Assembly (NCBI GenBank): GCA_025738555.1
Contig: JAOVFP010000003.1
Location: forward strand, 4,092,001 to 4,156,000
Source: Cyathus striatus
Lineage: Eukaryota > Basidiomycota > Agaricomycetes > Agaricales > Nidulariaceae
DNA: 64,000 nt
Direction of reading: 5' to 3'
Shown: positions 34,495-45,940 of the stretch, piece by piece
How the letters are laid out: each line of letters opens with the position of its first letter
How positions within the stretch are numbered: position 1 is the stretch's first letter
Notes under the pieces: model-generated
Database searches by the model: none
Seen by the model: the letters and a program-made list of their open reading frames with translations, nothing else
Told to the model about the DNA's origin: nothing
Made by a program: the position numbers and the translations under genes

Positions 34495-36034
34495 TGCCAC
34501 ATCCCATTCCAACCACTAAGGATTGAACCATGAAGAGTCTAACAATGAGAGAGCATGTAAGTAAATGGCTTGGGGGTAATGAACAAAGTATGGGAGTAAT
34601 GGAACATTGGCTTCACCCCATGTGTTGTGCCCCTTGAACTTCTCATTCTGTATTTATAACAAGGTGGAGTTAATGATGATATCTCGGAGTTGGGACAAGT
34701 CCCAAGTGGAGGAAAGGTGTTAATGTAGTTGATTCAAAACTGTAGTCTACTGATACACCTTAAAATATTTAATGGTTAAATCTCTTTATTTGTCATATAA
34801 TATTAGAACTCAGTATTAGTAATGCACATCACAAGTACAAGGGTTGGGGCAAGTTCCGAGTTGCCAATCAAAGTGTTCTATTTTGAATACATTACTAAGG
34901 GAATGGGACATCTGAGAGCTGGGGTTGAGTCCTGCACTGCCAGCAGAAATATCTAATTGATATATACTAAAGGAAATACAACCAGATGTGTGTTATCTAA
35001 TTACTAGAGTCCAAAAGACTATGTACATGCACCCAGTACTTGATTGAAACTTAGCTAAGGAACACATTCTGCATTCCTGTCATGTGATCAAATGCAAGGC
35101 ATTAGAACCATTATCTCCGAACCAGTTATTGTGGTTATGCATAGCCCAGAGCAAGTCATGTGACTTTGTACTTGGTACTCTGAGAATATCCTGCTGTTTT
35201 AATCTACCACATGGTCAATATGTTAGAAATATCATTATGTCATCATATAAAGTAGTCTAGAGTAGTTCCTTTCCATGTATAGGTACTGTACAGTTTTATT
35301 TGTAAAAGATATATAAGGAGGACAGGGATGAGGAGGAAAAGCAAGCAACCCCAGGAGAAATCCTAGGTCTCTTCCACTCTAGGAGTGTAGTATATTGGAA
35401 ATAGAACAAATCTGAACAGTATCTGAACTGAGTAATTTCACATTTGAGAAGTTTTGAATCTATAGTTTACTTACCTTTATACTTGTTTATACATTATCTG
35501 TGTTATCTCTCCCTTGAACTTAAAGCCTGTGGTTTGCAGTGATTATTTGAGTATTACATAATATATTAGTAGTATTTAAATACAAATCACAAATTCAGCA
35601 CATCACTACCTACAAAGTGAAGTAGTTTATATAGTAATTACTTTGTCCCAGATATGGAGGGAGTTAGTGTCTATGGGATTGTGGCACAATGGGGGATAAG
35701 TAACTCCAGAGAAATGTAGACTACAGTGGACTAGTTTCATGCCTCTAGATTACAGGCAACATATAATGCCAAAGGTCTTGGTAAAGATAAAGAATGGGGT
35801 AAGATAATAAGGAATGAGGTAAAACTAATGGGGACAGAAATAATGGAATGTACTAGAAGGAATGGAAAGGCATAGAATGAATATCAATAATAATGGGAAG
35901 GGATAAGTAAACAGTAACAAGTAAACAGTTTGATATATAACAAGTGTATACAGTCCAGAGGAAATGTACAATTCTTGGATGAAAACATAATGTTGACTTA
36001 AGTCAGTCCTAGGGGCTTTGTCATGGATATGACA
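34495..36034. mobile_element. Solo LTR (1540 bp), TSD AGGCA
   Basis: The sequence starts TGCCACATCC and ends GATATGACA (TG...CA). AGGCA stands at 34490-34494 and 36035-36039; removing the LTR and one copy rejoins TATGGAGGCACTCAAAAG, the sequence of the neighbouring 101-bp units. No coding sequence lies inside. The right end recurs as a fragment at 31030-31167. Orientation is not determined, and whether it belongs to Ty1- or Ty3-type elements cannot be said. Confidence 0.85.
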
Positions 36035-36057
36035 AGGCACTCAAAAGTGATCATTTT

Positions 36058-37994
36058 CAGTAATTTACACTCCCCCAAGAGGTCTGTACGGATCCGTACG
36101 GAATCCGCACGGAATCCGAAAATTCCGTACGGATCCGTGCGGATTCCGTGCGGATCCGTACAGACCCATACAGACCTGTATAGATACCATACAGAATTTA
36201 TATAGTAGCTATTATTATTATTAGAGGTGATTATTCTATATGGATTCCATACATATTCTGCATGGATTCTGTGTGGATTTATGCATTGCTGCCTTGTCAC
36301 ACATGTCAAGTGTAACTCTAGGTGAAAAGTGTCACACTATACAAAATCCATGATACACTCAATATATAGTATCATTCTCAATGCATAGTATCACACTTAA
36401 TGCATAGTGTTATGCTTAATATATAGTATCACACTCAACACTTAGTGTCACACTCAACACTTAGTGTCACACTTAATGCAGAGTGTCACACTCATCACTT
36501 AGTGTTATGCTTAATGCATAGTGTCACACTCAATACTTAGTGTCATGCTTAATGTATAGTGTTATGTTTAATGTATAGTGTCACACTTAATGCATAGTGT
36601 CATGTTTAATGTATAGTGTGACACTCAACACTTAGTGTCACGCTTAGTCACACTCAATGCTTAGTGTCACACCCAACGCTTAGTGTCACACTCAACGCTT
36701 AGTGTCACACTCAATGCTTAGTGTCACACTCAATGCTTAGTGTCACACTCAACGCTTAGTGTCACACTCAATGCTTAGTGTCACACTCAACACTTAGTGT
36801 CACACCCAACGCTTAGTGTCACACCCAACACTTAGTGTCACACTCAACGCTTAGTGTCACACCCAACACTTAGTGTCACACTCAACGCTTAGTGTCACAC
36901 CCAACGCTTAGTGTCACACTCAACGCTTAGTGTCACACCCAACGCTTAGTGTCACACCCAATGCTTAGTGTCACACTCAACGCTTAGTGTCACACCCAAC
37001 GCTTAGTGTCACACTCAACGCTTAGTGTCACACTCAACACTTAGTGTCACACTCAATGCTTAGTGTCACACCCAACGCTTAGTGTCACACTCAATGCTTA
37101 GTGTCACACCCAACGCTTAGTGTCACACTCAACACTTAGTGTCACACTCAACACTTAGTGTCACACTCAATGCCTAGTGTCACACTCAACGCTTAGTGTC
37201 ACACTTAGTCGCACTCAACACTTAGTGTCACGCTTAGTCACACTCAACACCTAGTGTCACACTTAGTCGCACTCAACACTTAGTGTCACGCTTAGTCACA
37301 CTCAACACCTAGTGTCACGCTTATAGTGTCACATTTAACATATAGTGTCACACTCAACACCTAGTATCACACTCAACACCTAGTGTCACGCTTATAGTGT
37401 CACATTTAACATATAGTGTCACTCAACACCTAGTATCACACTCAACACCTAGTATCACACTCAACACCTAGTGTCACGTTTATCGTGTCACATTTAATGT
37501 ATAGTGTCACACTCAACACCTAGTGTCACACTTATAGTGTCACATTTAATGTATAGTATCACACTCAACACCTAGTGTCATGTTTATAGTGTCACATTTA
37601 ATGTATAGTGTCACACTCAACACCTAGTGTCACGCTTATAGTGTCACATTTAACGTATAGTGTCACACTCAACACCTAGTATCACACTCAACACCTAGTG
37701 TCATGCTTAATGCAGAGTGTCACATGCAAGGAAACAAGTATAATAAAATTCTGTACAGATTCTGTACAGAATCTGTACAGAATTTTCAGGTCTGTAATGC
37801 GGAATTCCGAGGAATTCTGCGTAATCCGTACGGAATTTTCGGAATCTGTGCGGAATCTGTACAGACCCAAAAAAACCTCTGCCAAAATGAAAAAAATCTG
37901 TGCAGATTCCGCACGGACTCCGAAAATTCCGTACGGATTCCGCACGGATTCCGCGCGGATCCGTACAGAACACATGGCTAAGTGTAAAGAGCTC
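36058..37994. mobile_element. 8-bp-TSD TIR element 2 (1937 bp) with expanded 19-bp satellite
   Basis: Target duplication ATCATTTT is perfect (36050-36057, 37995-38002). Ends and subterminal repeats match element 1 almost base for base, but CpGs are intact (CCGTACGGATTCCGCACGG at 37929-37947 against CCATACAGATTCCACACAG at 21061-21079). The satellite array is about 0.5 kb longer. It is inserted in a 101-bp unit of the composite element. No ORF for transposition. Confidence 0.93.
36360..37720. repeat. 19-bp satellite array in element 2
   Basis: About 70 units of CAACGCTTAGTGTCACACT and variants. A CACCC variant (CACACCCAACGC), not evident in element 1, is spread through 36660-37110, which points to local amplification after the two copies separated. 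The right part has longer units with TATAGTGTCACATTTAA. Confidence 0.95.
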
Positions 37995-38000
37995 ATCATT

Positions 38001-38238
38001 TTAAGAATATTAGGAGGTGATCATTGGCACTCATTTATGTATTGCTATTACTGATTACTAGTTGATCTGCACTTCACATGGGAAAAAAATGAGGCATGGG
38101 AATATGTGTGACAAATGTGACATGTGGGAAGTATGTGACAAATGCGAAGCGTGGGAAATATGTGAAGCGCAGATCAACTAGTAATCAGTAATAGCAATAC
38201 ATAAATGAGTGCCAATGATCACCTCCTAATATTCTTAA
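38001..38238. repeat. 79-bp near-perfect palindrome with 80-bp spacer
   Basis: 38001-38079 and 38160-38238 are reverse complements with one mismatch, which is a CpG change (GCACTTC against GCGCTTC). The inner end GTTGATCTGC.CTTCACAT is the end motif of the large palindromic element at 6419-9142. The spacer holds TGTGACAAATGTGACATG and GCGTGGGAAATATG, a shrunken version of that element's arms. Confidence 0.9.
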
Positions 38239-38409
38239 AATGATCACTTTTGAGTGCCCTCATTCTATACCAATACTATCCCCTAGTAATCAACAATAAT
38301 ACATAAATGAGTGCCAATGATCACCACTCTGTTACATTTACTAAATACACCTTATAAAAATGGCACTCATTTTCCTGAGCAATTTGTAATCAAATTGGCT
38401 GACACCACT

Positions 38410-38800
38410 CCCCCAATAGGGAGGAGGCCAGTCACTCAATTATGGGGAATCCCAATAGTTGAGTTGTGTCAGGAGGAGGCATTCCTCCAGTAAAAGGTTC
38501 TACTATGAGGAGGTGACACATTGTGCAGTCCTTATCCTTCAGTCAAGTGTTCTTGGCTGCCAGTCTTCCTTAGATGATATAATGTCATGATTAAATAACA
38601 TGATTTAGAGATACATAAATGACTGCAAATTGAATATAGCTATCACAATGTTCATGTGAATTATTTTTTTACCATACTTTTGTGTAAAGTGGTAGTACAA
38701 ATAAATCAATAAAATATATGAAGCCAACATGTTTTTAAATAAATTCACATAAAATAGAGGGGGTGTGCTATATATTGCTAAAATATATTAATAAACACAA
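38410..38800. other. Spacer downstream of the NLR gene
   Basis: AT-rich. No gene or clear repeat was seen. Confidence 0.5.
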
Positions 38801-41800
38801 TTAAGAAAACAATATTACAGAGGAAGTAATACAACATATCCAATATGACCCATGATGAAATTTAGAAAGATCCAACCTGCATGTAATGGATGGACCTATA
38901 ATCAAAGTGGTATCAAAGTCACATAAACCAGACCTTAAATAGTCAGGAACCCAGAAAAGTAAATTGCCTGACAAATCCATAGCCCAGCCATCTCCATGAC
39001 ATGAAGTATAAATTGAAGGCCCTCCAAGTGAGAGTAATTTACTAAGATGACCTGCATAACAGAAAATCTGATATTTTAACAAATCACAGCTATTAACCAC
39101 AAATATTACACACCTGACTTCAACTGCAACTTTCTAATATCCTGTAGGCCTGATATCATTTGCTTTCCATCTACAGAAAATGCTACTGATGTTATTGAAC
39201 TTGTGTGGCCATAAAATGGACCAGCAGCAATTGTTTCACTCTCTACATTCCATATCCTCACAGTTTGATCATTGGAACCTGATACCACTTGCTTTCCATC
39301 TGGAGAAAATGCTACTGATGAGACTGGATGTGTGTCACCATCAAATAGATGAACACCAATTGTTCCACTCTGCACATCCCATATTCTCACAGTTCGATCA
39401 TATGAGCCTGATACCACTTGCTTTCCATCTGGAGAAAATGCTACTGATGTGACTGGGTGTGTGTGGCCATGAAATGGACCAGCAGCAATTGTTCCACTCT
39501 GCATATTCCATATTCTCACAGTTTGATCATCTGAGCCTGATACCACTTGCTTTCCATCTGGAGAAAATGCTACTGATGTGACTGGGTATGTGTGGCCATG
39601 AAATGGACCAGCAGCAATTGTTCCACTCTGCATATTCCATATTCTCACAGTTTGATCATCTGAGCCTGATACCACTTGCTTTCCATCTGGAGAAAATGCT
39701 ACTGATCTGACTGGATGTGTGTGACCTTCAAATAGACCAGCACCAATTGTTCCACTCTGCACATCCCATATTCTCACAGTTTGATCTGATGAGCCTGATA
39801 CCACTTGCTTTCCATTTGGAGAAAATGCTACTGATGTGACTGAATTTGTGTGGCCATGAAATGGACCAGCACCAATTGTTCCACTCTGCACATCCCATAT
39901 TCTCATGGTTAAATCATGTGAGCCTGATACCACTTGCTTTCGATCTGAAGAAAATGCTACTGATGTGACTGAACTTGTGTGGCCATGAAATGGACCAGCA
40001 GCAATTGCTCCACTCTGCACATCCCATATTCTCACAGTTTGATCATCTGAGCCTGATACCACTTGCTTTCCATTTGGAGAAAATGCTACTGATGTGATTG
40101 AATTTGTGTGGCCATGAAATGGACCAGCACCAATTGTTCCACTCTGCACATCCCATATTCTCACAGTTTGATCATCTGAGCCTGATACCACTTGTTTTCC
40201 ATCTGGAGAAAATGCTACTGATCTGACTGAATTTGTGTGGCCATGGAATGGACCAGCAGCAATTGTTCCACTCTCCACATTCCATATTCTTATAGTTTGA
40301 TCTGTTGAACCTGATACTACTTGCTTTCCATCTGGAGAAAATGCCACTGATCTGACTGAATGTGTGTGTCTATCAAATGGACCAGCACCAATTGTTCCAC
40401 TCTGCACATCCCATATTCTCACAGTTTGATCTGATGAGCCTGATACCACTTGCTTTCCATCTGGAGAAAATACTACTGATGTGACCCAATCTGTGTGGCC
40501 ATGAAATGGACCAGCAGCAACCTTTCCACTCTGCACATCCCATATTCTCAAGGTTAAATCATCTGAGCTTGATACCACTTGTTTTCCATCTGGAGAAAAT
40601 GCTACTGATGTGACTGAACTTGTGTGGCCATGAAATGGACCAGCAGCAATAGTTCCACTCTGCACATCCCATATTCTCATTGTTTGATCATCTGAGCCTG
40701 ATACCACTTGCTTTCCATCTGGAGAAAATGCTACTGATATAACATAATCTGTGTGGCCATTAAATGGACCAGCACCAATTGTTCCACTCTGCACATCCCA
40801 TATTCTCACAGTTTGATCTGATGAGCCTGATACCACTTGCTTTCCATCTGGAGAAAATGCTACTGATGTGACCCAACTTGTGTGGCCATGAAATGGACCA
40901 GCAGCAATTGTTCCACTCTCAACATTCCATATTCTCACAGCCCCATCACCTGAGCCTGATACCACTTGTTTTCCATTTGGAGAAAATGCTACTGATGTGA
41001 TTTCATCTGTGTGACCATGAAATGGACCAGCAGCAATAGTTCCACTCTGCACATCCCATATTCTCATTGTTTGATCACCTGAGCCTGATACCACTTGCTT
41101 TCCATCTGGAGAAAATGCTACTGATGTGACTGGGTGTGTGTGGCCATGAAATGGACCAGCAGCACTTGTTCCACTCTGTACATCCCATATTCTCACAGTT
41201 TGATCATATGAGCCTGATACCACTTGTTTTCCATCTGGAGAAAATGCCACTGATGTAACATAATCTCTGTGGCCATGAAATGGACCAGCAGCAATTGTTC
41301 CACTCTGTACATCCCATATTCTCACAGTTTGATTATATGAGCTTAATACCACTTGCTTTCCATCTGGAGAAAATGCTACTGATGTTATTGAACTTGTGTG
41401 GCCATGAAATGGACCAGCAGCAATTCTTTCACTCTCCACATTCCATATCCTCACAGCCTGATCCCATGAATCTGATACCACTTGTTTTCCATCTGGAGAG
41501 AATGCTACTGATGTAACATAATGTTTGTGGCCATGAAATGAATCAGCAGCAATTTTTTCACTCTGCTCATCCCATATTCTCACAGTTTGATCATATGAGC
41601 CTAATACCACTTGCTTTCCATCTGGAGAAAATGCTACTGATCTGACTTGATGTGTGTGGCCATAAAATTGACCAGCAGCAATTGTTCCATTCTGCACATC
41701 CCATATTCTCACAGTTCGATCATATGAGCCTGATACCACTTGCTTTCCATCTGGAGAAAATGCTACTGATGTGACTGAATCTGTGTGGCCATTAAATGGA

Positions 41801-44176
41801 CCAGCAGCCACTGTTCCACTTTGCACATCCCATATTCTCACACCTTTATCATATGAGCCTGATACCACTTGATTTCCATCTGGAGAAAATGCTACTGATG
41901 TGACTGAACTTGTGTGGCCATGAAATGGACCAGCAGCAATTGTTCCACTTTCCACATTCCATATTCTCACAGTTCGATCCATTGAACCTGATACCACCTG
42001 CTTTCCATCTGGAGAAAATGCTACTGATGTGATCTCATCTGTGTGGTCTTCAAATGGGCCAGCAATTTTCTTTCCAGTTCTTGTGTCCCATATACTAATT
42101 ATGAAATTTTCATATCCAACACTAATTTGCTTTCCATTGGAAGAAATAGCCAAACTTCTTACTGGTGACATATGATGGTAAACTTCACTTCTTGTATATC
42201 TCCAATCTTCATTCATGTCACTCCATCTGATAATAATATTTTCAAATATCTTATGATATTTATCATAAATAACTGATTTTTTCGGAGTAAATGGCAGTGC
42301 TGAAAGATAAATATGTGGTGCACTTGTTGTTATTGGAACATTGAAATGTAATATAAATTGAATTGCTTCATTAATAAACTCTTCAATTATTTTCTCATGC
42401 TGTATATATTAAATTTAGCATCTAATTGAAGCTGTTTTTTAATTTATTGTACTTACATTCTGACAACCTTTCAATACTTTAAGTAGACCCAAAGCCTCAG
42501 GTATTTTATCTAGCAAACTCATGACCTCAAGCCAATATAGAAATTTTTCATATAAGAATTCTGTTAACTCAGTTATTCTTTCTATTTTATATTCTTGACT
42601 TTTAATATCTATTTCATGTGAAAGCCAATAAATGCAACAATATTGTAAATAACTTGGTAGGTAATGCTGGATCTTTTCAGGTAAATTTTCTATGTCTTCA
42701 TTTTGCTCATATGATGTTTCTAAATTACAAATATTGAACTTTAATTCTCTATTTAAAATTTTATATATTTTTGTCTGCATTTTAATGTTATATGCTGTTT
42801 TGTTGATTTTGTACTGCTCCATGTTACATCTTTCTGTTAAGAATTCAACAAATGACAAATGTCTTGTAGTCACTTTCCTGTCATTTGTAGATACCACAGG
42901 CTGTAAACATTGCAAAATAACTTGAATATTATCTTCAAGATCTTCATCTTCATTTTCACAAATGAAGTGATATATATCATTTATGGTTAATGATATTTTT
43001 GCTAGTATTATTAATCCCAGAACATTTTGAACAATTTGTTTGCTCATCTCACTCCAGGCTTCAAATGAAAATTTCAGAATTTGAATATACAATTTGTCAA
43101 TGTCAGAAACTGTACTCTCTTCTTGATTTTCCATAATTTTTCTCAACTTTCTCTTTGGAGATATCATATCTTTTTGATCTAAGGTAATAAATTTAACAGC
43201 AGTGTAGGCCCAAATGAACAATCCAGAAGCTTTTGTTGCCATTGCATTTAAAGCCTCATCACTTGGTTTCCAGTTCAACCAAGAGTAAGATTCTTCAAAT
43301 TTTCTTTGTATATAAAATATTATATCATTGTTAGTTTCTGATTCTGCACTTGAACCAATTTCCAACTCATAATCAAAGCATATTTTAGCATTTTCTAACC
43401 CTATTGGCTTTGAACCAGACCTTCCAGTAATTATAAGTTTACACCTTTTTGACAATTTTGACCAAGAGAACAATGTGTTCATGAAAATATGCTTATCATC
43501 TGAAGTTCTGCATTCATCTAATGCATCAACAATAACCACTGGATTGTGTAGTTGGTTCAGATATTCAACAAAGCTCATGGAGATAAGATTATCAAAGTGC
43601 CATTTAATATCTTGAATTCTAAAAGTATTATCCAACTTTTTTGCCATTGCTTCAGCAATCACAGTGTGATTAGAAGCTATATTTGCTGCTATAGTTCGCC
43701 AAATAGTACAAGGATCACCAAGTACTGCATCATCCCTTTTGAAAAAGTGGTAGCCACAGAGTCTTTGAGTGCCAGAGAGCTTGGAAACCCAACTAGATGC
43801 AATAGCTGATTTCCCATTTCCAGGATACCCAGTAATCCACATTATATTTGGTGTTGGCTCATCTTATAGTGAGAACAGTTGAATATATAATATAGTTTAA
43901 TATTACAGATCTGAGATTACACATACCAAAGTCATGAAGCCATTTATCAATCTTGTCAAACAAGCTCTTTCTGGTGCCTTCCATGCAAGAAGGAACATAA
44001 TAATGATCATGAGATACTGGCTTTAGTAAACCAAGCTTTAGTACAATTTCATTTTTGCCTCCATCATTAATATTGGTAATAACATCTCGACCAGCAGCAG
44101 CGAAATTTGAATTTTGAATGATTGAATTATGTACATTTTTGAACATTTCAGTGCTTGATGCGGATATAGTAGCCAT
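38801..44176 (-). CDS. NACHT-WD40 NLR-type protein, about 1730 residues
   Basis: Four exons in phase: 44176-43927, 43862-42457, 42399-39114, 39051-38801; introns 64, 57 and 62 bp. Start ATG 44176 (MATISASS) is supported by the same start in the truncated copy at 60617. N-terminus: short Asn/Gly-rich segment (VHNSIIQNSNFAAAGRDV). NACHT: Walker A GYPGNGKS near residues 95-102, Walker B VVIVDALDEC near 192-201, then helical sequence to about 610. WD40: one degenerate repeat, 22 full 43-residue repeats and a truncated one (about 626-1640), each with HT..VTSVAFSPDGKQVVSG and TVRIWDVQSGTIAAGPF. The C-terminal exon reads GDGWAMDLSGNLLFWVPDYL and LDLSKFHHGSYW, the tail usual in mushroom NACHT-WD40 proteins. 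Such NLRs act in the cytoplasm in recognition and heterokaryon-incompatibility-type responses; the ligand here is unknown. No stop or frameshift found. Confidence 0.92.
39130..42180 (-). repeat. 129-bp WD40-coding tandem repeat
   Basis: About 24 units of 129 bp. Framework codons are almost invariant. Variation concentrates on the two residues after HT (SS, DE, DS, HQ, HY, DY, HP, SW, NS, YP), the residue before SVAFS (T/R/I/S) and the SGS.DxT positions. Open frames on the opposite strand are shadows. Confidence 0.95.
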
Positions 44177-44520
44177 CAGTTTAAATTGCTTATTGTCGAG
44201 TTCGTAAGTACGAGTTAGAATGTTGACGTTCACAGAGCGAGGGGAGGGGGGAGAAACATGTTGATGTTGCTAAGCTGTCGTTATAAACCCATGCACAGGC
44301 CTGCATCATGCGCTGATAATCACAGAGGACATTAATAGCAAGCCAGTAGATTTTCTTGTTTGTTCGGCAATTGGACAGCATAGTCTTCAATTTATCACGT
44401 ATGCGTGCTATAAATATCATGAAGGCCCATGTGGAATGATCACGAGACCAGTGGAAGAACCAATAGAAGACTTCCCGCAAGTGTTGCTTCCTTGCTCAAA
44501 TCTGATAATCACGGAGAAAT

Positions 44521-44742
44521 GACATGGAAACTCGAATTCAGAAGCTTATCATGCAGCCTTTGTCAAATAACTGCAATTTCACTACTTCATTCTTGGTGAT
44601 AATTGATGGATTGGATGAATGTGGAAGACCAGATATACAAGCTAGGATTATTAAGATGTTCGCATCCGTGCTTTCCAAAGCTGATAGTGCTTATCTGCGG
44701 TGTTTCATTACAAGCAGGCCTGAGCTACGATGTCGAATGTGA
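44521..44742 (+). pseudogene. NACHT fragment from another NLR, opposite strand
   Basis: The plus strand encodes TRIQKLIMQPLS, LVIIDGLDECGRPDIQARI and LRCFITSRPEL: the Walker B and following sensor-like part of a NACHT domain, distinct in sequence from the neighbouring NLR. It is about 73 codons, ends at a stop, and has no P-loop upstream. The inverted duplicate of this locus (around 60280) lacks it, passing directly from the GATGTCGAATGTGAG side to the TGATAATC side. So it was inserted in one copy or deleted from the other. Confidence 0.7.
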
Positions 44743-45940
44743 GAACGCCCTATACATTAGGCGAGAGAGGCGAGTACCAATTAATGAAAAATGAGGTGAG
44801 GGATAAGACATTTTCATAATTCATGCGAGAAGAGCAGGTATGTTACGGTGTTCATGACACACACTGGTGTATGTTCCTTACTATAGTTTACTTATTCTAT
44901 CGCATAAAACTATGCTTAGGGCCTAGGCAACGAAAACGGGCTTATTTCATTAATTAAAAGTACAATAAATGTTTGAGTCGGAAGTGCTATGCGAAGGTCA
45001 AAACGAAATTGAGGATTGGTTGAAGAGCCGTCGGCGAAGAACTGAAAGCGCATGCGCGCATAGCGGCGTACGTAGCTGATGGTGCGACTAATTGTTTTCT
45101 TACATAATGGATACAGACGTTGAATCGCCTAGTCTGCGACTGTCGTTCGTCTCCCCCACCTGGTACATCACGTGACATCCGGCACAGGCAATAATTCTAA
45201 CCGGAGGGGCCTCTACGTCGCGCATATGTGCTTACAGGCCACTGCTGACATGTGTACAGAAGGATGACATGGTCATTGAGACATAGACGGCGCAGCGGTA
45301 GGTGTAGGCAAAAGTACAAACCACCAACAATGTATGTAAATTAATAAGGAGGCATTCAAGTATTAGAGACAAGTTAGCGCTGCTAAGATAAGTATCAGTG
45401 CAATATGTTAAAATAGCTTTGTAGTCTTACACTGACACATGTTGATTCTTCAGTGTCGGTAAAGAAGGATACTACTAAATAGCTGTTACAGGAATATCAT
45501 TTCATCCCAACATGTTCTCGATTTTTTACATCAGGATTATTCGATGGCTTGGGCTTTTTCCAATGAGCTTCATCCTGGCTGCACCGGAATCATATGCGGT
45601 GACCTGTCTCGAGAACTTTATGGTCTCTCACACTAGTATTGTATGTCAATTCATTCCATGTATTCGTTTTAGCACTATATTAATTACTCATATAAAACGA
45701 TAGCCTGAAATATTCCAAATTTCTCGTGCTACCGTTTGCACTCGTTCCCTATTGCTAATCAATTCGCTACTCTTGATGCAATATTCTCGGAATTCAAAAA
45801 TATCCCCTTCTAAAAATTGAGAGCGTATAGGTTGGAAAAAATCTTCTGTATCCATAAATAACTCAACAGATTTTAATATCTAGGGTAAGTTCTGGAAGTA
45901 TTGCATGTCTATTAAATCTTACATTATATTCGAGGATATT

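Larger units (their letters stand above)
34100..38409. mobile_element. Composite TIR element containing a solo LTR, element 2 and a palindromic core
   Basis: The ends are ~49-bp inverted repeats: AGTGGTGTCAGCCAATT followed by ACAAATTGCTCAGGAAAA on the left (34100 on) and their complement ending at 38409. The left side has 101-bp tandem units; a solo LTR (34495-36034) and element 2 (36058-37994) have each inserted in such units, as their target duplications show. The core is a near-perfect palindrome (38001-38238). Internal unique sequence is almost nil, so the host element is non-autonomous. No target duplication was seen outside the terminal repeats. Confidence 0.7.

Noticed and set aside
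39180..41516. Plus-strand ORFs across the WD40 exon
   Set aside because: Antisense shadows of the 129-bp repeat.
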